Shown: positions 23,531-32,946 of the stretch, one piece after another
Position numbering within the stretch: position 1 is the stretch's first letter
Layout of the letters: each line of letters opens with the position of its first letter
Assembly (NCBI GenBank): GCA_905235675.1
Contig: CAJONC010000014.1
Span: 1 to 45,159, forward strand
DNA: 45,159 bases
DNA from: an uncultured Bacteroidales bacterium
GTDB lineage: Bacteria; Bacteroidota; Bacteroidia; Bacteroidales; UBA932
Direction of reading: 5' to 3'
Notes under the pieces: generated by a model
What the model was told of the DNA's origin: nothing
The model's input: the letters and a program-made list of their open reading frames with translations, nothing else
Databases searched by the model: none
Made by a program: the position numbers and the translations under genes

Positions 23531-25686
23531 GTAGTGTATCGCGCTTTACAATAAAGGATTACAACCTTATCAAGAAGGAGTGGGGCATTCTGCACGACAT
23601 GGCTGCGGAACGCTGCCGCAGCGAGGAGGAACTTGCCACCGTCACCAAGGCTTTCGAATTCGCCAACGCTGCGCACAGGAACGTCCGCAGGCGTTCGGGA
23701 GAGCCTTACATAATCCATCCCCTCCAGGTTGCCGAAATTGTAATCAAGGAGATAGGCCTGGGATGCAAGTCTATTTCCGCCGCCCTGCTGCACGACGTGG
23801 TGGAAGATACCGACTATACCATCGAAGATATCAGGAACCTGTTCGGCGACAATGTGGCCCTTCTGGTGGACGGGCTTACCAAAATAAAGACGGTGCTCGA
23901 CAATGAAGACCGCAAACGCGGCCCCATGACTTCGTCCGAAAGCATACAGGCGGAGAATCTCAAACGCATACTCCTGACGCTGAACGACGATGTGCGCGTG
24001 GTCCTTATCAAGCTTGCCGACCGCCTGCACAACTGCCGCACGATAGAATTCATGCCCGAACACAAGCGCGACAAGATACTCAGCGAAACCATGTTCATCT
24101 TCATCCCCCTCGCCCACAGGCTCGGCCTTTACGGGGTGAAGAGCGAGATGGAGAATATCTGGCTGAAATTCAAGGAGCCCGACGCCTACAGGGAGATTTC
24201 GGAAAGGATTAGCCTGAATGTCGCCGTGCGGGACAAGGAAATAGACGAGTTCATTGCCCCTATCGAGACCGCGCTGAAGCAGGCCGACATTGCCTTTACC
24301 ATCAAAAAACGAATCAAGACTCCGTACTCGATATGGTTCAAGATGCGGACGAAGAATGTTCCTTTCGAGCAGATTTACGACCTCTACGCAGTAAGGATTG
24401 TCTTCGACCCCTCTTCCTCCGACCCTGAAGTCGAGCGCCGGCAGGCATATCTGATATATTCCATCCTGATAGGCCTGTACCAGTCGCAGCAGAGCCGCTT
24501 CCGCGACTGGATTACCTCGCCCAAGAGCAATGGATACGAGGCCCTTCACTGCACCCTGATGAGTCAGGCCGGATTCTGGATAGAGGTGCAGATACGTTCC
24601 CGCCGTATGGACGACATCGCCGAAAAAGGCATAGCCGCGCACTGGGCATACAAGAACGACGGTTATATCTCCGAAATGGACAGCGAGATGGACCGCTGGC
24701 TGAAGAAGGTGCAGGAGATACTCGTAAGCGAGGACGTGAACGCGATAGAGCTGCTCGACATAATTCACAAAGACCTGGTAACCACCGACATAGTGGTTTT
24801 CACTCCCAAGGGGGAGCAGCGTACAATCCAGAACGGGGCCACGGTTCTCGACTTCGCATACCTTATCCACACCCATATAGGAAACAAGGCCATTGCCGCC
24901 AAGGTCAACATGAAACTCGTGCCCCTCTCGCAGGTGCTCAAGCCCGGTGACCAGGTGGAGATAATTACCGCCGAGAGCGGAAAGCCCAAGGTGGAATGGC
25001 TGCAGTTCCTCCAGACCAGGCATGCCCGCAATCTGGTCGTGGAATATTTCCGTTCCGACCGCAAGGCAATCTCGGAGAAGGGAAAGACCATTTTCGCCGA
25101 AAGGCTGACAGCCATGGGACTGGAGCCGAACAAGACCAATCTAAAAAAATTCCTCAGGCATACAACCCTCAATGATACTGCCGAATTGTATTTCCGCATA
25201 GGTATCGGACTGATAGGGCCTGAAGAATTCCGTGAGGCCTTTACCGTGGCAAAGCCGGCCGAAAGGGCCGGATACCAGCTCGCGCCCTGCTGCAATCCTA
25301 TCCCGGGAGACCCTGTGATTGGCTTCCGCTCCGATGACGGCACGGTGATTGTCCACAAGAAATCCTGTCCCCAGCTCGAAAAGCTGTCCACCGAATACGG
25401 CAGTTCGCGCTTCGTCGTGGTGGACGACTTCAATGCGGGCCTGGCTGAATTCCCTGTAAAAATTTCAATCAGGGGCATAGACTCGCAGGGCCTGCTGAAC
25501 CGTATCACGCAGTACGTTTCGCTTACCATGGGAGTCAACATGCGGGAGATATACCTCGGCAGCAAGGATGGGGTGATGGAAGGATATCTGGAGATGATGG
25601 TGCAGGACAGGAGCAAACTTGAAACCATGCTTTCGGGCCTTTCCCGAATAGAAGGAATTCAGGATGTAGTCAGAACGGACATTTGA
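23527..25686 (+). CDS. rel: Bifunctional (p)ppGpp synthetase/hydrolase, Rel/SpoT type
   Basis: A 719-residue long RSH enzyme of the stringent response. The N-terminal HD hydrolase domain (about 35-190) has RSGEPYIIHPLQVA, ALLHDVVEDTDYT and KLADRLHNCRT, all metal and active-site positions being present. The synthetase domain (about 230-400) has YSIWFKM, IYDLYAVRIVFD, GYEALHCTL and WIEVQIRSRRMDDIAE. A TGS domain (about 415-480) has VFTPKGEQ, a cysteine-containing helical region follows (CCNPIPGDPVIGF), and an ACT domain (about 645-715) starts VKISIRGIDSQGLLNRI. Both activities are therefore expected to be intact. It overlaps yihY by 4 bp and is followed 2 bases later by a lipoprotein gene. Confidence 0.95.
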   Translation: MSSVSRFTIKDYNLIKKEWGILHDMAAERCRSEEELATVTKAFEFANAAHRNVRRRSGEPYIIHPLQVAEIVIKEIGLGCKSISAALLHDVVEDTDYTIEDIRNLFGDNVALLVDGLTKIKTVLDNEDRKRGPMTSSESIQAENLKRILLTLNDDVRVVLIKLADRLHNCRTIEFMPEHKRDKILSETMFIFIPLAHRLGLYGVKSEMENIWLKFKEPDAYREISERISLNVAVRDKEIDEFIAPIETALKQADIAFTIKKRIKTPYSIWFKMRTKNVPFEQIYDLYAVRIVFDPSSSDPEVERRQAYLIYSILIGLYQSQQSRFRDWITSPKSNGYEALHCTLMSQAGFWIEVQIRSRRMDDIAEKGIAAHWAYKNDGYISEMDSEMDRWLKKVQEILVSEDVNAIELLDIIHKDLVTTDIVVFTPKGEQRTIQNGATVLDFAYLIHTHIGNKAIAAKVNMKLVPLSQVLKPGDQVEIITAESGKPKVEWLQFLQTRHARNLVVEYFRSDRKAISEKGKTIFAERLTAMGLEPNKTNLKKFLRHTTLNDTAELYFRIGIGLIGPEEFREAFTVAKPAERAGYQLAPCCNPIPGDPVIGFRSDDGTVIVHKKSCPQLEKLSTEYGSSRFVVVDDFNAGLAEFPVKISIRGIDSQGLLNRITQYVSLTMGVNMREIYLGSKDGVMEGYLEMMVQDRSKLETMLSGLSRIEGIQDVVRTDI

Positions 25687-25688
25687 AC

Positions 25689-27479
25689 ATGAAAAGATAC
25701 ATTCCTCTCATAATAGCGGTGGCCGCAGTGCTGTCCCTTGCCTTCGGAAACGGTTGTGCGAACACGACCGAAGCGCCTTCAGGCGGTCCCAAGGATACGA
25801 TTCCCCCTTACATCACCAATATCATTCCCCTGCCGGGGCAGACCGGTTTTCCCGTAAAGGGCGGCCGCATCGTATTTGAGTTCAACGAATATGTGAACAT
25901 CAAGACACCTTCCGAGATATTCCTTTCCCCTCCCCAGGAAAAGAGGCCGAAGGCGAGAATGTCCGGCAAGAAACTCCTTGTCACTTTTGAAGACGATCTC
26001 GAAGCCAACACCACCTATACCCTCAATCTCAATTCGGCGATAGTCGACAACAACGAATCCAATGTCTTTCCCGGCTTTACCTATGTGTTCAGCACCGGCG
26101 AAAACATAGATTCCATGTTCGTGACGGGGACAGTGCTCGACTGCAACACCCTTGCACCTGTCAAGGGGGCGACGGTTATGCTCTACAAGGACCACCGGGA
26201 TTCCGCGGTTTTCCTGAAGAGGCCCTATGCTGCGGCAAGGACGGACGACTGGGGATATTTCGTGATACCCTTCATCCAGGATACCCTGTACAGGCTTTAT
26301 GCAATCAAGGATGCCAACAACAACAGCATCTATGATCCCGACGAGGACAGGGTTGCATTCATCGACTCGCTTATCAGGCCGAAACTGGCCGTGGCAGACT
26401 CCGTTCCCGAACTTCTCAAATACGACATGACCGATACCCTCGGCTGCCGCGAACGCCGTAGCGAGCATGAACTCAAGCTGTTCCGCGAACATCCGTCCAA
26501 ACAGTACATAGTGAACAAGGTCCGTACGGCTCCCAAAGCCGCCTATATCACTTTCATGGCCCACGACGCATGGATAGATTCCCTCTGGATAGGCGGCTAC
26601 AATGCCAACCAGGTGATAAGCCAGTTCAACATACAGCAGGACAGCCTTGAAATATGGCTGAACGACCGGAGGCCCGCCCCCGACACCATGCACCTCTTCG
26701 TAAATTACAGGAAGACAGATTCCACCGGAGTGCTCAGGCCGGAACTTGAACATATCAGGATGGTGATGGATCCCGAGGTAAAGAAACAGTACACCCGCAG
26801 CCGTCGCCGCGACATAAAGCACGAGGACACCATCTGCGTATACACCCTGAAGGCAGAGCCGGACAAAGTGGAACAGGACGGATTCATACTCGAATTCAAA
26901 TATCCCATAATCTACGAGCACTTCGATTCCCTGTCTTTCCGCTACGTCAATCCCAAGCAGAAGGAGTTTACCGACAAACTGGACATAGAACAGGACAGCC
27001 TTAACCTGAGGCGCTACATAATACGCCCGAAAACCAAGTTCCAGACAGGTTACGATTACTTCCTGAAGATTCCCCACAGGGCCTTCCGCGACATCAACGG
27101 TTACTGGTCGGACAGCACCGAGGTAAAGATAACTCTTCCCACCAACGAGGATCTGTCGGTGCTGCACGTCAACTTCACCGGGGCTGACCGCAAATTCATA
27201 GTGAACCTCCTCGACGAAAAACGCAGCAATGTCCTGAGGACTTATATTTTGGATTCCGACCGCACACTGGACTTCCCCTATCTCAGGGAAGGAAGATACT
27301 GCATACGAATAGCCGATGACGGCAACCGCAACTCCATGGTCGATACCGGCAGCCTTCTGGAGCACAGGCAGCCGGAGAAAATGGTCTTCGTGAAATTCGG
27401 CGAAAGCGAGTATCTGGAAATACCCAAGTCAGCCGAAATAGACCAGACCGTGGATCTTAAAGAATTATTTGCCGAATGA
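25689..27479 (+). CDS. Ig-like (Big_5) domain lipoprotein
   Basis: A 596-residue predicted lipoprotein. The signal MKRYIPLIIAVAAVLSLAFG leads to NGC, a lipobox-like site near residue 25. The mature protein begins with SGGPKDTIPP and a bacterial Ig-like (Big_5/SbsA) domain, marked by GGRIVFEFNEYVNI, VTFEDDLEANTTYTLNL and GFTYVFSTG (about 55-140). A beta-rich region follows with GTVLDCNTLAPVKGATVMLY, a carboxypeptidase-regulatory-like strand set, and several more beta modules to the C-terminus. This arrangement is common in conserved Bacteroidota envelope proteins of unknown function. It is co-transcribed with rel (2-base gap) and overlaps the next gene by 4 bp. Confidence 0.8.
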   Translation: MKRYIPLIIAVAAVLSLAFGNGCANTTEAPSGGPKDTIPPYITNIIPLPGQTGFPVKGGRIVFEFNEYVNIKTPSEIFLSPPQEKRPKARMSGKKLLVTFEDDLEANTTYTLNLNSAIVDNNESNVFPGFTYVFSTGENIDSMFVTGTVLDCNTLAPVKGATVMLYKDHRDSAVFLKRPYAAARTDDWGYFVIPFIQDTLYRLYAIKDANNNSIYDPDEDRVAFIDSLIRPKLAVADSVPELLKYDMTDTLGCRERRSEHELKLFREHPSKQYIVNKVRTAPKAAYITFMAHDAWIDSLWIGGYNANQVISQFNIQQDSLEIWLNDRRPAPDTMHLFVNYRKTDSTGVLRPELEHIRMVMDPEVKKQYTRSRRRDIKHEDTICVYTLKAEPDKVEQDGFILEFKYPIIYEHFDSLSFRYVNPKQKEFTDKLDIEQDSLNLRRYIIRPKTKFQTGYDYFLKIPHRAFRDINGYWSDSTEVKITLPTNEDLSVLHVNFTGADRKFIVNLLDEKRSNVLRTYILDSDRTLDFPYLREGRYCIRIADDGNRNSMVDTGSLLEHRQPEKMVFVKFGESEYLEIPKSAEIDQTVDLKELFAE

Positions 27480-28372
27480 TGAAAAGAAGTTTCCCGACAT
27501 TGCTTTCTTTCCTGCTGTGCGTGTCGCTGCATGCACAGGTTTCCGGCACCTTCGAATCGCCCACGGTAACGGGAGGAAACGATTATGTCCGCTATATCGC
27601 CGACACTACCACCTATGTGCGCAACTATGCGGACATAAACGACTATTCCCTGATAGGACTGAACTATGGCGTCACGTTCTCGCAGATGATGTTCAACCCT
27701 TCCGCCTCCAACCAGGCCTGGCTCTTCAATCCCATGTACGTGTCGCTGACCTATACGCATTACCTGAAGATGTTCGGCTACCTGCCGTATTTCGGTTACA
27801 AGATAGGGCTTGCGTATGGAAAGGAAGGTTTCAAATTCAAGGAAAACAAGGAGACTGGCAGGATAACCCAGGTCGACGGAGCCACACAGGCGACCATAGA
27901 CATATTCGAAGTCCCTTTTATGGCCCATTTCCATTACGACGACCTTCATTTCAAAATCATGGTTGATGCCGGAATGTACGGGGGGTACAGGCGCAGCATC
28001 CAAAGGGTGGGGCCCAACGTGACGGACGATTTGCGTTTCAATTTCTCCTCCACCGACCGAAGGCCCGAATACGGATTGCAGGGCGGTGCAGGCATTGGCT
28101 TCATTTTCAGCCCTGTTGAATTCCATATCGAGGCCATGGTGCGTTATTCCTGGTCGAGCATATATCAGCCGGATTCGTCTCCGAGCATTTACAACCAATA
28201 TTATTATCGTTTCGCCTACCCTCTTGACGTTACCATTATGGCAGGGGTGCATATCCAGCTTTCCAAGCGCACCGGACGCACCAATGCCGACCTCAGGAAG
28301 CAGGCGTGGGAGATTGTGAAAAATGGATGGGATATTGAAAGTACAACTGAAGAAGGGGCTGACGATAGGTGA
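27476..28372 (+). CDS. Predicted outer-membrane beta-barrel (porin-like) protein
   Basis: A 298-residue protein with a signal peptide (MMKRSFPTLLSFLLCVSLHAQ) and many amphipathic strands rich in Tyr, Phe and Gly, for example SLIGLNYGVTFSQMMF, LPYFGYKIGLAYG, MVDAGMYGGYRRS and FHIEAMVRYSWSSIY. This matches the outer-membrane-barrel type common in Bacteroidota. The final 45 residues are charged and helix-like (RTNADLRKQAWEIVKNGWD) and probably lie outside the barrel in the periplasm. It overlaps the upstream lipoprotein gene by 4 bp and ispG by 50 bp. The lipoprotein and barrel may form an envelope pair; this is inferred from position only. Confidence 0.75.
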   Translation: MMKRSFPTLLSFLLCVSLHAQVSGTFESPTVTGGNDYVRYIADTTTYVRNYADINDYSLIGLNYGVTFSQMMFNPSASNQAWLFNPMYVSLTYTHYLKMFGYLPYFGYKIGLAYGKEGFKFKENKETGRITQVDGATQATIDIFEVPFMAHFHYDDLHFKIMVDAGMYGGYRRSIQRVGPNVTDDLRFNFSSTDRRPEYGLQGGAGIGFIFSPVEFHIEAMVRYSWSSIYQPDSSPSIYNQYYYRFAYPLDVTIMAGVHIQLSKRTGRTNADLRKQAWEIVKNGWDIESTTEEGADDR

Positions 28373-29666
28373 CGGCGGGCACATAGTCGTCCAGACCATG
28401 TGCAACACCCACACCTCCGATGTCGACGCCACCGTAGCCCAATGCCGCGAGCTTGCCGCCGCGGGAGCCGAGCTTGTCCGCATCACCGTACCCTCGCTTA
28501 AAGACGTCCCCTGCATCGCAGAAATTCACGACAGGCTTGAAAAGGAAGGCGTGAACGTACCGCTTGTGGCCGACATTCATTTCTCCGCCGACACCGCCAT
28601 AGAGGTTGCCAAAGTGGTGGAGAAGGTGCGAATCAATCCCGGCAATTTCCATCCGGACCACGCGCAGGCCAAAGCCAGGTTCGCGGAGCTGATTGCAGTA
28701 TGCAGGGAGCATCGTACTGCCATACGCATAGGACTCAACCACGGGTCTCTCGGCAAATACATTACCGACCTGTACGGCAACACTCCCCTTGCAATGGCGA
28801 AGGCTGCCATGGAATGGCTACGGCTCTGTATCGACAACGATTTCTACAATGTGGTCGTGTCCCTCAAATCGAGCAATACCCTTACCATGGTGGAGGCCTA
28901 CAGGATCCTCTATGGCATGATGCAGGAAGCCGGCGTGATATTCCCCCTGCATGTAGGCGTGACCGAGGCGGGCAACGGGGACAGCGGACGTATCAAGTCC
29001 TGCGTGGGAATCTCCTCCCTGCTCTCGCAGGGAATAGGTGATACTGTCCGTGTGTCGCTTACGGAAGATCCCGTCATGGAACTGCCTGTTGCAAAGTATC
29101 TGTCGGAGCGTTACGGAGACGGCCTCCCTTCGTCCATTGTGTCGTGCGAAGTCCGCGACCGCGTGGCTTATGCGCTGTATGACTCCCCGTCGAGGGAACG
29201 CCTGCTGATGGACATGTCCTGCGATTTCGGACGCATGCTTCTCGACAGGGAGATAGACGATGTAAAGATATCCGGCACTTATGCCGGTGCGGACGGACAG
29301 CCTGTGGACATCTCCGCCGGAGGATTCGGAGACTATCTTGAAGATGAACTCCTGCAGGCGGCCAGGCGCCGTTTCTACAAGCCTGAATACATAGCCTGCC
29401 CCGGTTGCGGCAGGACCATGTACAATCTTCAGGATGCCTTTGAGAAGGTGAAGGCACGCACTTCGCATCTGCAGGGCATGGTGATAGCCGTGATGGGCTG
29501 CATAGTGAACGGCCCCGGAGAGATGGCCGATGCCGACTGGGGATATGTGGGGGAAGGTAACGGCAAGGTAAGCATATACAAAAAAAATGTGCCCGTACTG
29601 AGGCACATTCCTGAAGATGAAGCTGTCGACAGGCTTCTGGAACTTATCGGGGAAGACGCGCGATAA
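28323..29666 (+). CDS. ispG: 4-hydroxy-3-methylbut-2-en-1-yl diphosphate synthase
   Basis: A 447-residue iron-sulfur enzyme of the MEP isoprenoid pathway, which reduces MEcPP to HMBPP. The TIM-barrel half has VQTMCNTHTSDVDATVAQ, VPLVADIHFSADTAIEVA and VRINPGNF. The cluster-binding C-terminal half has ACPGCGRTMYNL and VMGCIVNGPGEMADAD, giving the three ligand cysteines. It is longer than the E. coli form (about 370) but shorter than the Bacteroidota or plant form with a large insert (600 or more), so the insert is reduced. The start at 28323 lies 50 bp inside the preceding gene, and the next in-frame Met would cut into the first barrel strand. The 3' end overlaps psd by 23 bp. Confidence 0.92.
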   Translation: MDGILKVQLKKGLTIGDGGHIVVQTMCNTHTSDVDATVAQCRELAAAGAELVRITVPSLKDVPCIAEIHDRLEKEGVNVPLVADIHFSADTAIEVAKVVEKVRINPGNFHPDHAQAKARFAELIAVCREHRTAIRIGLNHGSLGKYITDLYGNTPLAMAKAAMEWLRLCIDNDFYNVVVSLKSSNTLTMVEAYRILYGMMQEAGVIFPLHVGVTEAGNGDSGRIKSCVGISSLLSQGIGDTVRVSLTEDPVMELPVAKYLSERYGDGLPSSIVSCEVRDRVAYALYDSPSRERLLMDMSCDFGRMLLDREIDDVKISGTYAGADGQPVDISAGGFGDYLEDELLQAARRRFYKPEYIACPGCGRTMYNLQDAFEKVKARTSHLQGMVIAVMGCIVNGPGEMADADWGYVGEGNGKVSIYKKNVPVLRHIPEDEAVDRLLELIGEDAR

Positions 29667-30306
29667 CGCTTTCGCAGGCCTTTACCCTGTCTCCGATTTT
29701 CACTTCAATTTCTGCATCGAGGGGAAGGAAAATGTCCATCCTTGATCCGAACTTGATAATGCCATACTGTATGCCGGCCTCGGCCTTGTCCCCCGGTTTG
29801 GAGTGATTCACTATCCTGCGGGCGAAGGTTCCTGCCAGCTGGCGGAAAAGCACTTCGTCACCGTGCTCCGTACGTATGCATACGGTTGCATGTTCATTCT
29901 CTTCCGAGGCCTTGGGCTTGAATGCGAGGAAATGCTCCCCGGGGTGGTATTTGTAATAGCTGACTTCTCCGCTGACAGGGTAGAAATTGGCATGGACGTC
30001 GAAAAAATTCATATAGACGCATACCCTCCTGCATTTGCAGTGAAGATATTCGTTTTCTTCAAACTCGTCTATTATCACCACTTTGCCGTCGGCGGCGGAA
30101 CTGACTACTGTGGAACTTCCGGCTGCTTCACGCTCGGGAACTCTGAAGAAGTAAACCTGCCAGATACAGAAAAGCCAGAAGAATGCGAGCAGAGGCCATT
30201 TTATCCATGCGATGCTTATGAATTCATAAATAAGCACCATAATGACGGCGACGATTGCAAACACTACCGCCAGCGTTCCGTATGAATCCCTGTCTATCTT
30301 GAACAT
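29644..30306 (-). CDS. psd: Phosphatidylserine decarboxylase, short form
   Basis: A 220-residue membrane-associated proenzyme making phosphatidylethanolamine. Two N-terminal hydrophobic segments (about 12-52) are followed by VSSAADGKVV, RVCVYMNFFDVHANFYPVSG (the His-containing core) and IKFGSRMDIFLP, where the Gly-Ser bond (about residue 190) is the expected self-cleavage site that produces the pyruvoyl cofactor. The length fits the short Psd type of Bacteroidota and archaea rather than the 320-residue E. coli type. It lies 3 bases downstream of cdsA, whose product CDP-diacylglycerol feeds the same pathway. The phosphatidylserine synthase gene is not in the window. Confidence 0.9.
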   Translation of the reverse strand: MFKIDRDSYGTLAVVFAIVAVIMVLIYEFISIAWIKWPLLAFFWLFCIWQVYFFRVPEREAAGSSTVVSSAADGKVVIIDEFEENEYLHCKCRRVCVYMNFFDVHANFYPVSGEVSYYKYHPGEHFLAFKPKASEENEHATVCIRTEHGDEVLFRQLAGTFARRIVNHSKPGDKAEAGIQYGIIKFGSRMDIFLPLDAEIEVKIGDRVKACESVIARLPR

Positions 30307-30309
30307 CGC

Positions 30310-30972
30310 TTAAATAAACTTGAAAATGCTGAGATACAAGGCTCCGACCGGAATTGCAAGCAGCGAACTGTCGAAGCGGTCGAGCAGGCCTCCGTGCCCT
30401 GGAAGGAGTTTGCCCGAATCCTTGACTCCGAAATAACGTTTCCACTTTGATTCGAGCAGGTCGCCGCAGACTCCGGCACAATGCATGAGCATGGCGACAG
30501 CTACGATGTGCAGGGTAGGAAGGGAGACGAAGTTCCTGAGTATCAGGGCGGCGATTACACTGAATGCCATTCCGCCCCAGAATCCCGCCCAGGATTTGTT
30601 CGGAGATATAGTCGGAGCCATCTTCCTGTTCCATTTCTTTCCAAGGGTGCACCCCACGCAGAAAGCACCGACGTCGGAAGACCAGATGATTATGAAGAAA
30701 CAGAGCAGCAGACGTCCGTCGAAGGAGCCACGGGGAAAACCGAGGTGTATGAATTCGGCAAGCGAACTCAGTATGTACAGGGTGCCGAAAACTGCAATCC
30801 AGACATAAAAATCCTTTTTGCCTTTAAGGCTTATTGTCAGGAACTCGGCAAGTATGCCTGCAAGCATGAATCCTGCAAGAAGTCCGAACAGGTATTCATT
30901 CACGAGCAGCCCCGCCAGCATCACTGCCACGAAAACCACTCCCGATATGCTTCTTACAAGAACCTTGTTCAT
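30310..30972 (-). CDS. cdsA: Phosphatidate cytidylyltransferase (CDP-diacylglycerol synthase)
   Basis: A 220-residue inner-membrane enzyme that makes CDP-diacylglycerol from phosphatidate and CTP. The family signature near the C-terminus is complete: SKWKRYFGVKDSGKLLPGHG continuing to GGLLDRFDS (about residues 176-204). An upstream IWSSDVGAFCVGCTLGKKW with SPNKSWAGFWGG is also typical. It is shorter than the usual 260-285 residues, with fewer N-terminal helices. The ATG at 30972 shares one base with the ftsH stop, so ftsH, cdsA and psd form one operon. Confidence 0.92.
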   Translation of the reverse strand: MNKVLVRSISGVVFVAVMLAGLLVNEYLFGLLAGFMLAGILAEFLTISLKGKKDFYVWIAVFGTLYILSSLAEFIHLGFPRGSFDGRLLLCFFIIIWSSDVGAFCVGCTLGKKWNRKMAPTISPNKSWAGFWGGMAFSVIAALILRNFVSLPTLHIVAVAMLMHCAGVCGDLLESKWKRYFGVKDSGKLLPGHGGLLDRFDSSLLAIPVGALYLSIFKFI

Positions 30973-32897
30973 TATTCTTCCGCTTTAACCTTGGGACCGA
31001 GTATCCTTTCGATGTCCTCCGCGAAAATGACTTCCTTGTCCAGCAGGAGTCCGGCTATCTGCTCGAAGGCTGCGCGATGCTCGGTAAGTATGGACAGGGT
31101 GCGGCGGTGAACCTCGGACACAAGGTCCTTCACCTCCTGGTCCATCAGTTCGGCTGTCTTTTCCGAATAAGGCTTCGAGAGGTCATATCCGCGGGAACCG
31201 GTTGAATCATAGAAGGATATCTCGCCTACCTTGTCGCTCATTCCATAATACTGGACCATGCTGTAGGCCATCTTGGTAAGGCGCTCAAGATCGTTCAGGG
31301 CACCTGAAGCGGGCTCGCCGTTGATTATCTCTTCGGCCACTCGACCTCCCATCAGGGTGCACATCTCGTCCATCATCCAGGACTTGGACAGAATCTTGCG
31401 TTCGGTAGGCAGGCTCCAGGTAAGGCCGAGCGCCTGTCCGCGGGGTATGAGGCTGACCTTGAATACGGGATCCGCATAAGGAAGCAGCCAGCCTACTATC
31501 GCATGACCTGCCTCGTGGTATGCCGTGGTGCGTTTTTCGGCAGGAGTCATGATGGTGGATTCCTTGCGCTCCAGGCCGCCCACTATCCTGTCGACGGCAT
31601 CCAGGAAATCCTGCTTCTCTATGGACTGCTTGTTGCGGCGGGCGGCGGTAAGCGCAGCCTCGTTGCATACGTTGGCAATATCGGCTCCGGAGAATCCGGG
31701 AGTGTGCTTGGCCATGAATTCCACATCGAAATCGGGAGCGACCTTGAGACCGCGGAGGTGGACCTTGAATATCTCCTCCCTCTCCTTGAGTTCGGGAAGT
31801 TCAACGTGAATCTGCCTGTCGAAACGCCCTGCGCGCATCAGTGCACCGTCGAGTATGTCGGCCCTGTTGGTGGCGGCAAGAACTATCACTCCGCTGTTGG
31901 TGCCGAACCCGTCCATCTCCGTAAGCAGCTGGTTCAGGGTGTTTTCGCGCTCGTCATTCGAAGACCAGCCCACATTCTTTCCGCGGGCGCGGCCGACGGC
32001 GTCAATCTCGTCGATGAACACTATGCAGGGGGCCTTCTCCTTGGCCTGGGCGAAAAGGTCGCGTACACGGCTTGCGCCCACGCCTACGAACATCTCCACG
32101 AAGTCGGAACCGCTGATGGAGAAGAAAGGCACGTCGGCTTCGCCTGCTACAGCCTTTGCAAGCAGGGTTTTGCCTGTACCGGGAGGGCCTACCAGCAGGG
32201 CTCCCTTGGGAATCTTGCCTCCGAGGGCGGTATATTTGGCCGGATTCTTCAGGAAGTCAACGATCTCCATCACCTCTTCCTTGGCCCCGTACAGGCCTGC
32301 AACATCCTTGAAGGTTACCTTCACGCTGTTCTTGTCCGCAAGTTTCCCCGTGGATTTGCCCACGCTGAAGATGCCGCCTCCGGCACCTCCCTGGCCCTTT
32401 CCCATCGCATTGTTCATGCCGCGGAACATCCACACCCACATCAGTATCAGCAGCAGCGGCCAGATCAGCCAGTCCAGCACGTTGCGCCACATCTTGGAGT
32501 CATTTACTATGACCAGCTTGACAGGGCTTGAGCCGGGCTTGGAGAGTGCAAGTTCGGAATTCAGATTCTCCATTTCCGCCTCCACGTCGAATTTGTCGGA
32601 AACGAGGAAGTTGAAATGCGGGGATTTGGACGGAATCTGTTTTCCGGGATAAAGGTCGGAATACTTTGCAAGCGCTTCCGGCTTCATCGTAACGCTCCCT
32701 TTATAGTCGTTGCGGGTAAAATCTACCTGTTTGACGTCGCCTTCCAGTATCATCTCCTTCAACTGGGCCCACTCTATCTTCTGGGGGCCAGGGTCGGAGT
32801 TGCGCATAAGCATTATTCCTATGCCGACGACAAGCAGTATGTATATCCAGGAAAGGTTCAGGCGGAACACCTTTGTCTTATTCTTTTTGTCTGCCAT
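30972..32897 (-). CDS. ftsH: ATP-dependent membrane zinc protease FtsH
   Basis: A 641-residue hexameric AAA+ protease of the inner membrane that degrades membrane and regulatory proteins. Two membrane helices (about 14-31 and 142-158) enclose the periplasmic domain. A Gly-rich segment (GQGGAGGG) follows, then the AAA module with Walker A GPPGTGKT (about 237-244), Walker [14 protein letters not shown], the second region of homology [20 protein letters not shown], and the M41 protease with HEAGHAIVG (about 461-469). All catalytic residues are present. It heads the ftsH-cdsA-psd operon and is divergent from birA. Confidence 0.96.
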   Translation of the reverse strand: MADKKNKTKVFRLNLSWIYILLVVGIGIMLMRNSDPGPQKIEWAQLKEMILEGDVKQVDFTRNDYKGSVTMKPEALAKYSDLYPGKQIPSKSPHFNFLVSDKFDVEAEMENLNSELALSKPGSSPVKLVIVNDSKMWRNVLDWLIWPLLLILMWVWMFRGMNNAMGKGQGGAGGGIFSVGKSTGKLADKNSVKVTFKDVAGLYGAKEEVMEIVDFLKNPAKYTALGGKIPKGALLVGPPGTGKTLLAKAVAGEADVPFFSISGSDFVEMFVGVGASRVRDLFAQAKEKAPCIVFIDEIDAVGRARGKNVGWSSNDERENTLNQLLTEMDGFGTNSGVIVLAATNRADILDGALMRAGRFDRQIHVELPELKEREEIFKVHLRGLKVAPDFDVEFMAKHTPGFSGADIANVCNEAALTAARRNKQSIEKQDFLDAVDRIVGGLERKESTIMTPAEKRTTAYHEAGHAIVGWLLPYADPVFKVSLIPRGQALGLTWSLPTERKILSKSWMMDEMCTLMGGRVAEEIINGEPASGALNDLERLTKMAYSMVQYYGMSDKVGEISFYDSTGSRGYDLSKPYSEKTAELMDQEVKDLVSEVHRRTLSILTEHRAAFEQIAGLLLDKEVIFAEDIERILGPKVKAEE

Positions 32898-32912
32898 TCT
32901 CGAGATTAGTTG

Positions 32913-32920
32913 TAAATTTG
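32913..32920 (+). promoter_or_regulatory. -7 box TAAATTTG of birA
   Basis: It matches TAnnTTTG and ends 26 bases before the birA ATG. A TTTG at 32886-32889 lies 23 bases upstream, slightly farther than usual. It faces the ftsH box at 32931-32938 on the other strand. Confidence 0.6.
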
Positions 32921-32930
32921 CATCAGTTTA

Positions 32931-32938
32931 CAAATATA
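32931..32938 (-). promoter_or_regulatory. -7 box TATATTTG of ftsH
   Basis: The minus-strand TATATTTG lies 33 bases before the ftsH ATG at 32897. The two divergent boxes face each other with 10 bases between them, so both transcripts should start in the same small gap and cross the other promoter's box. Confidence 0.6.
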
Positions 32939-32946
32939 CAACAAAA

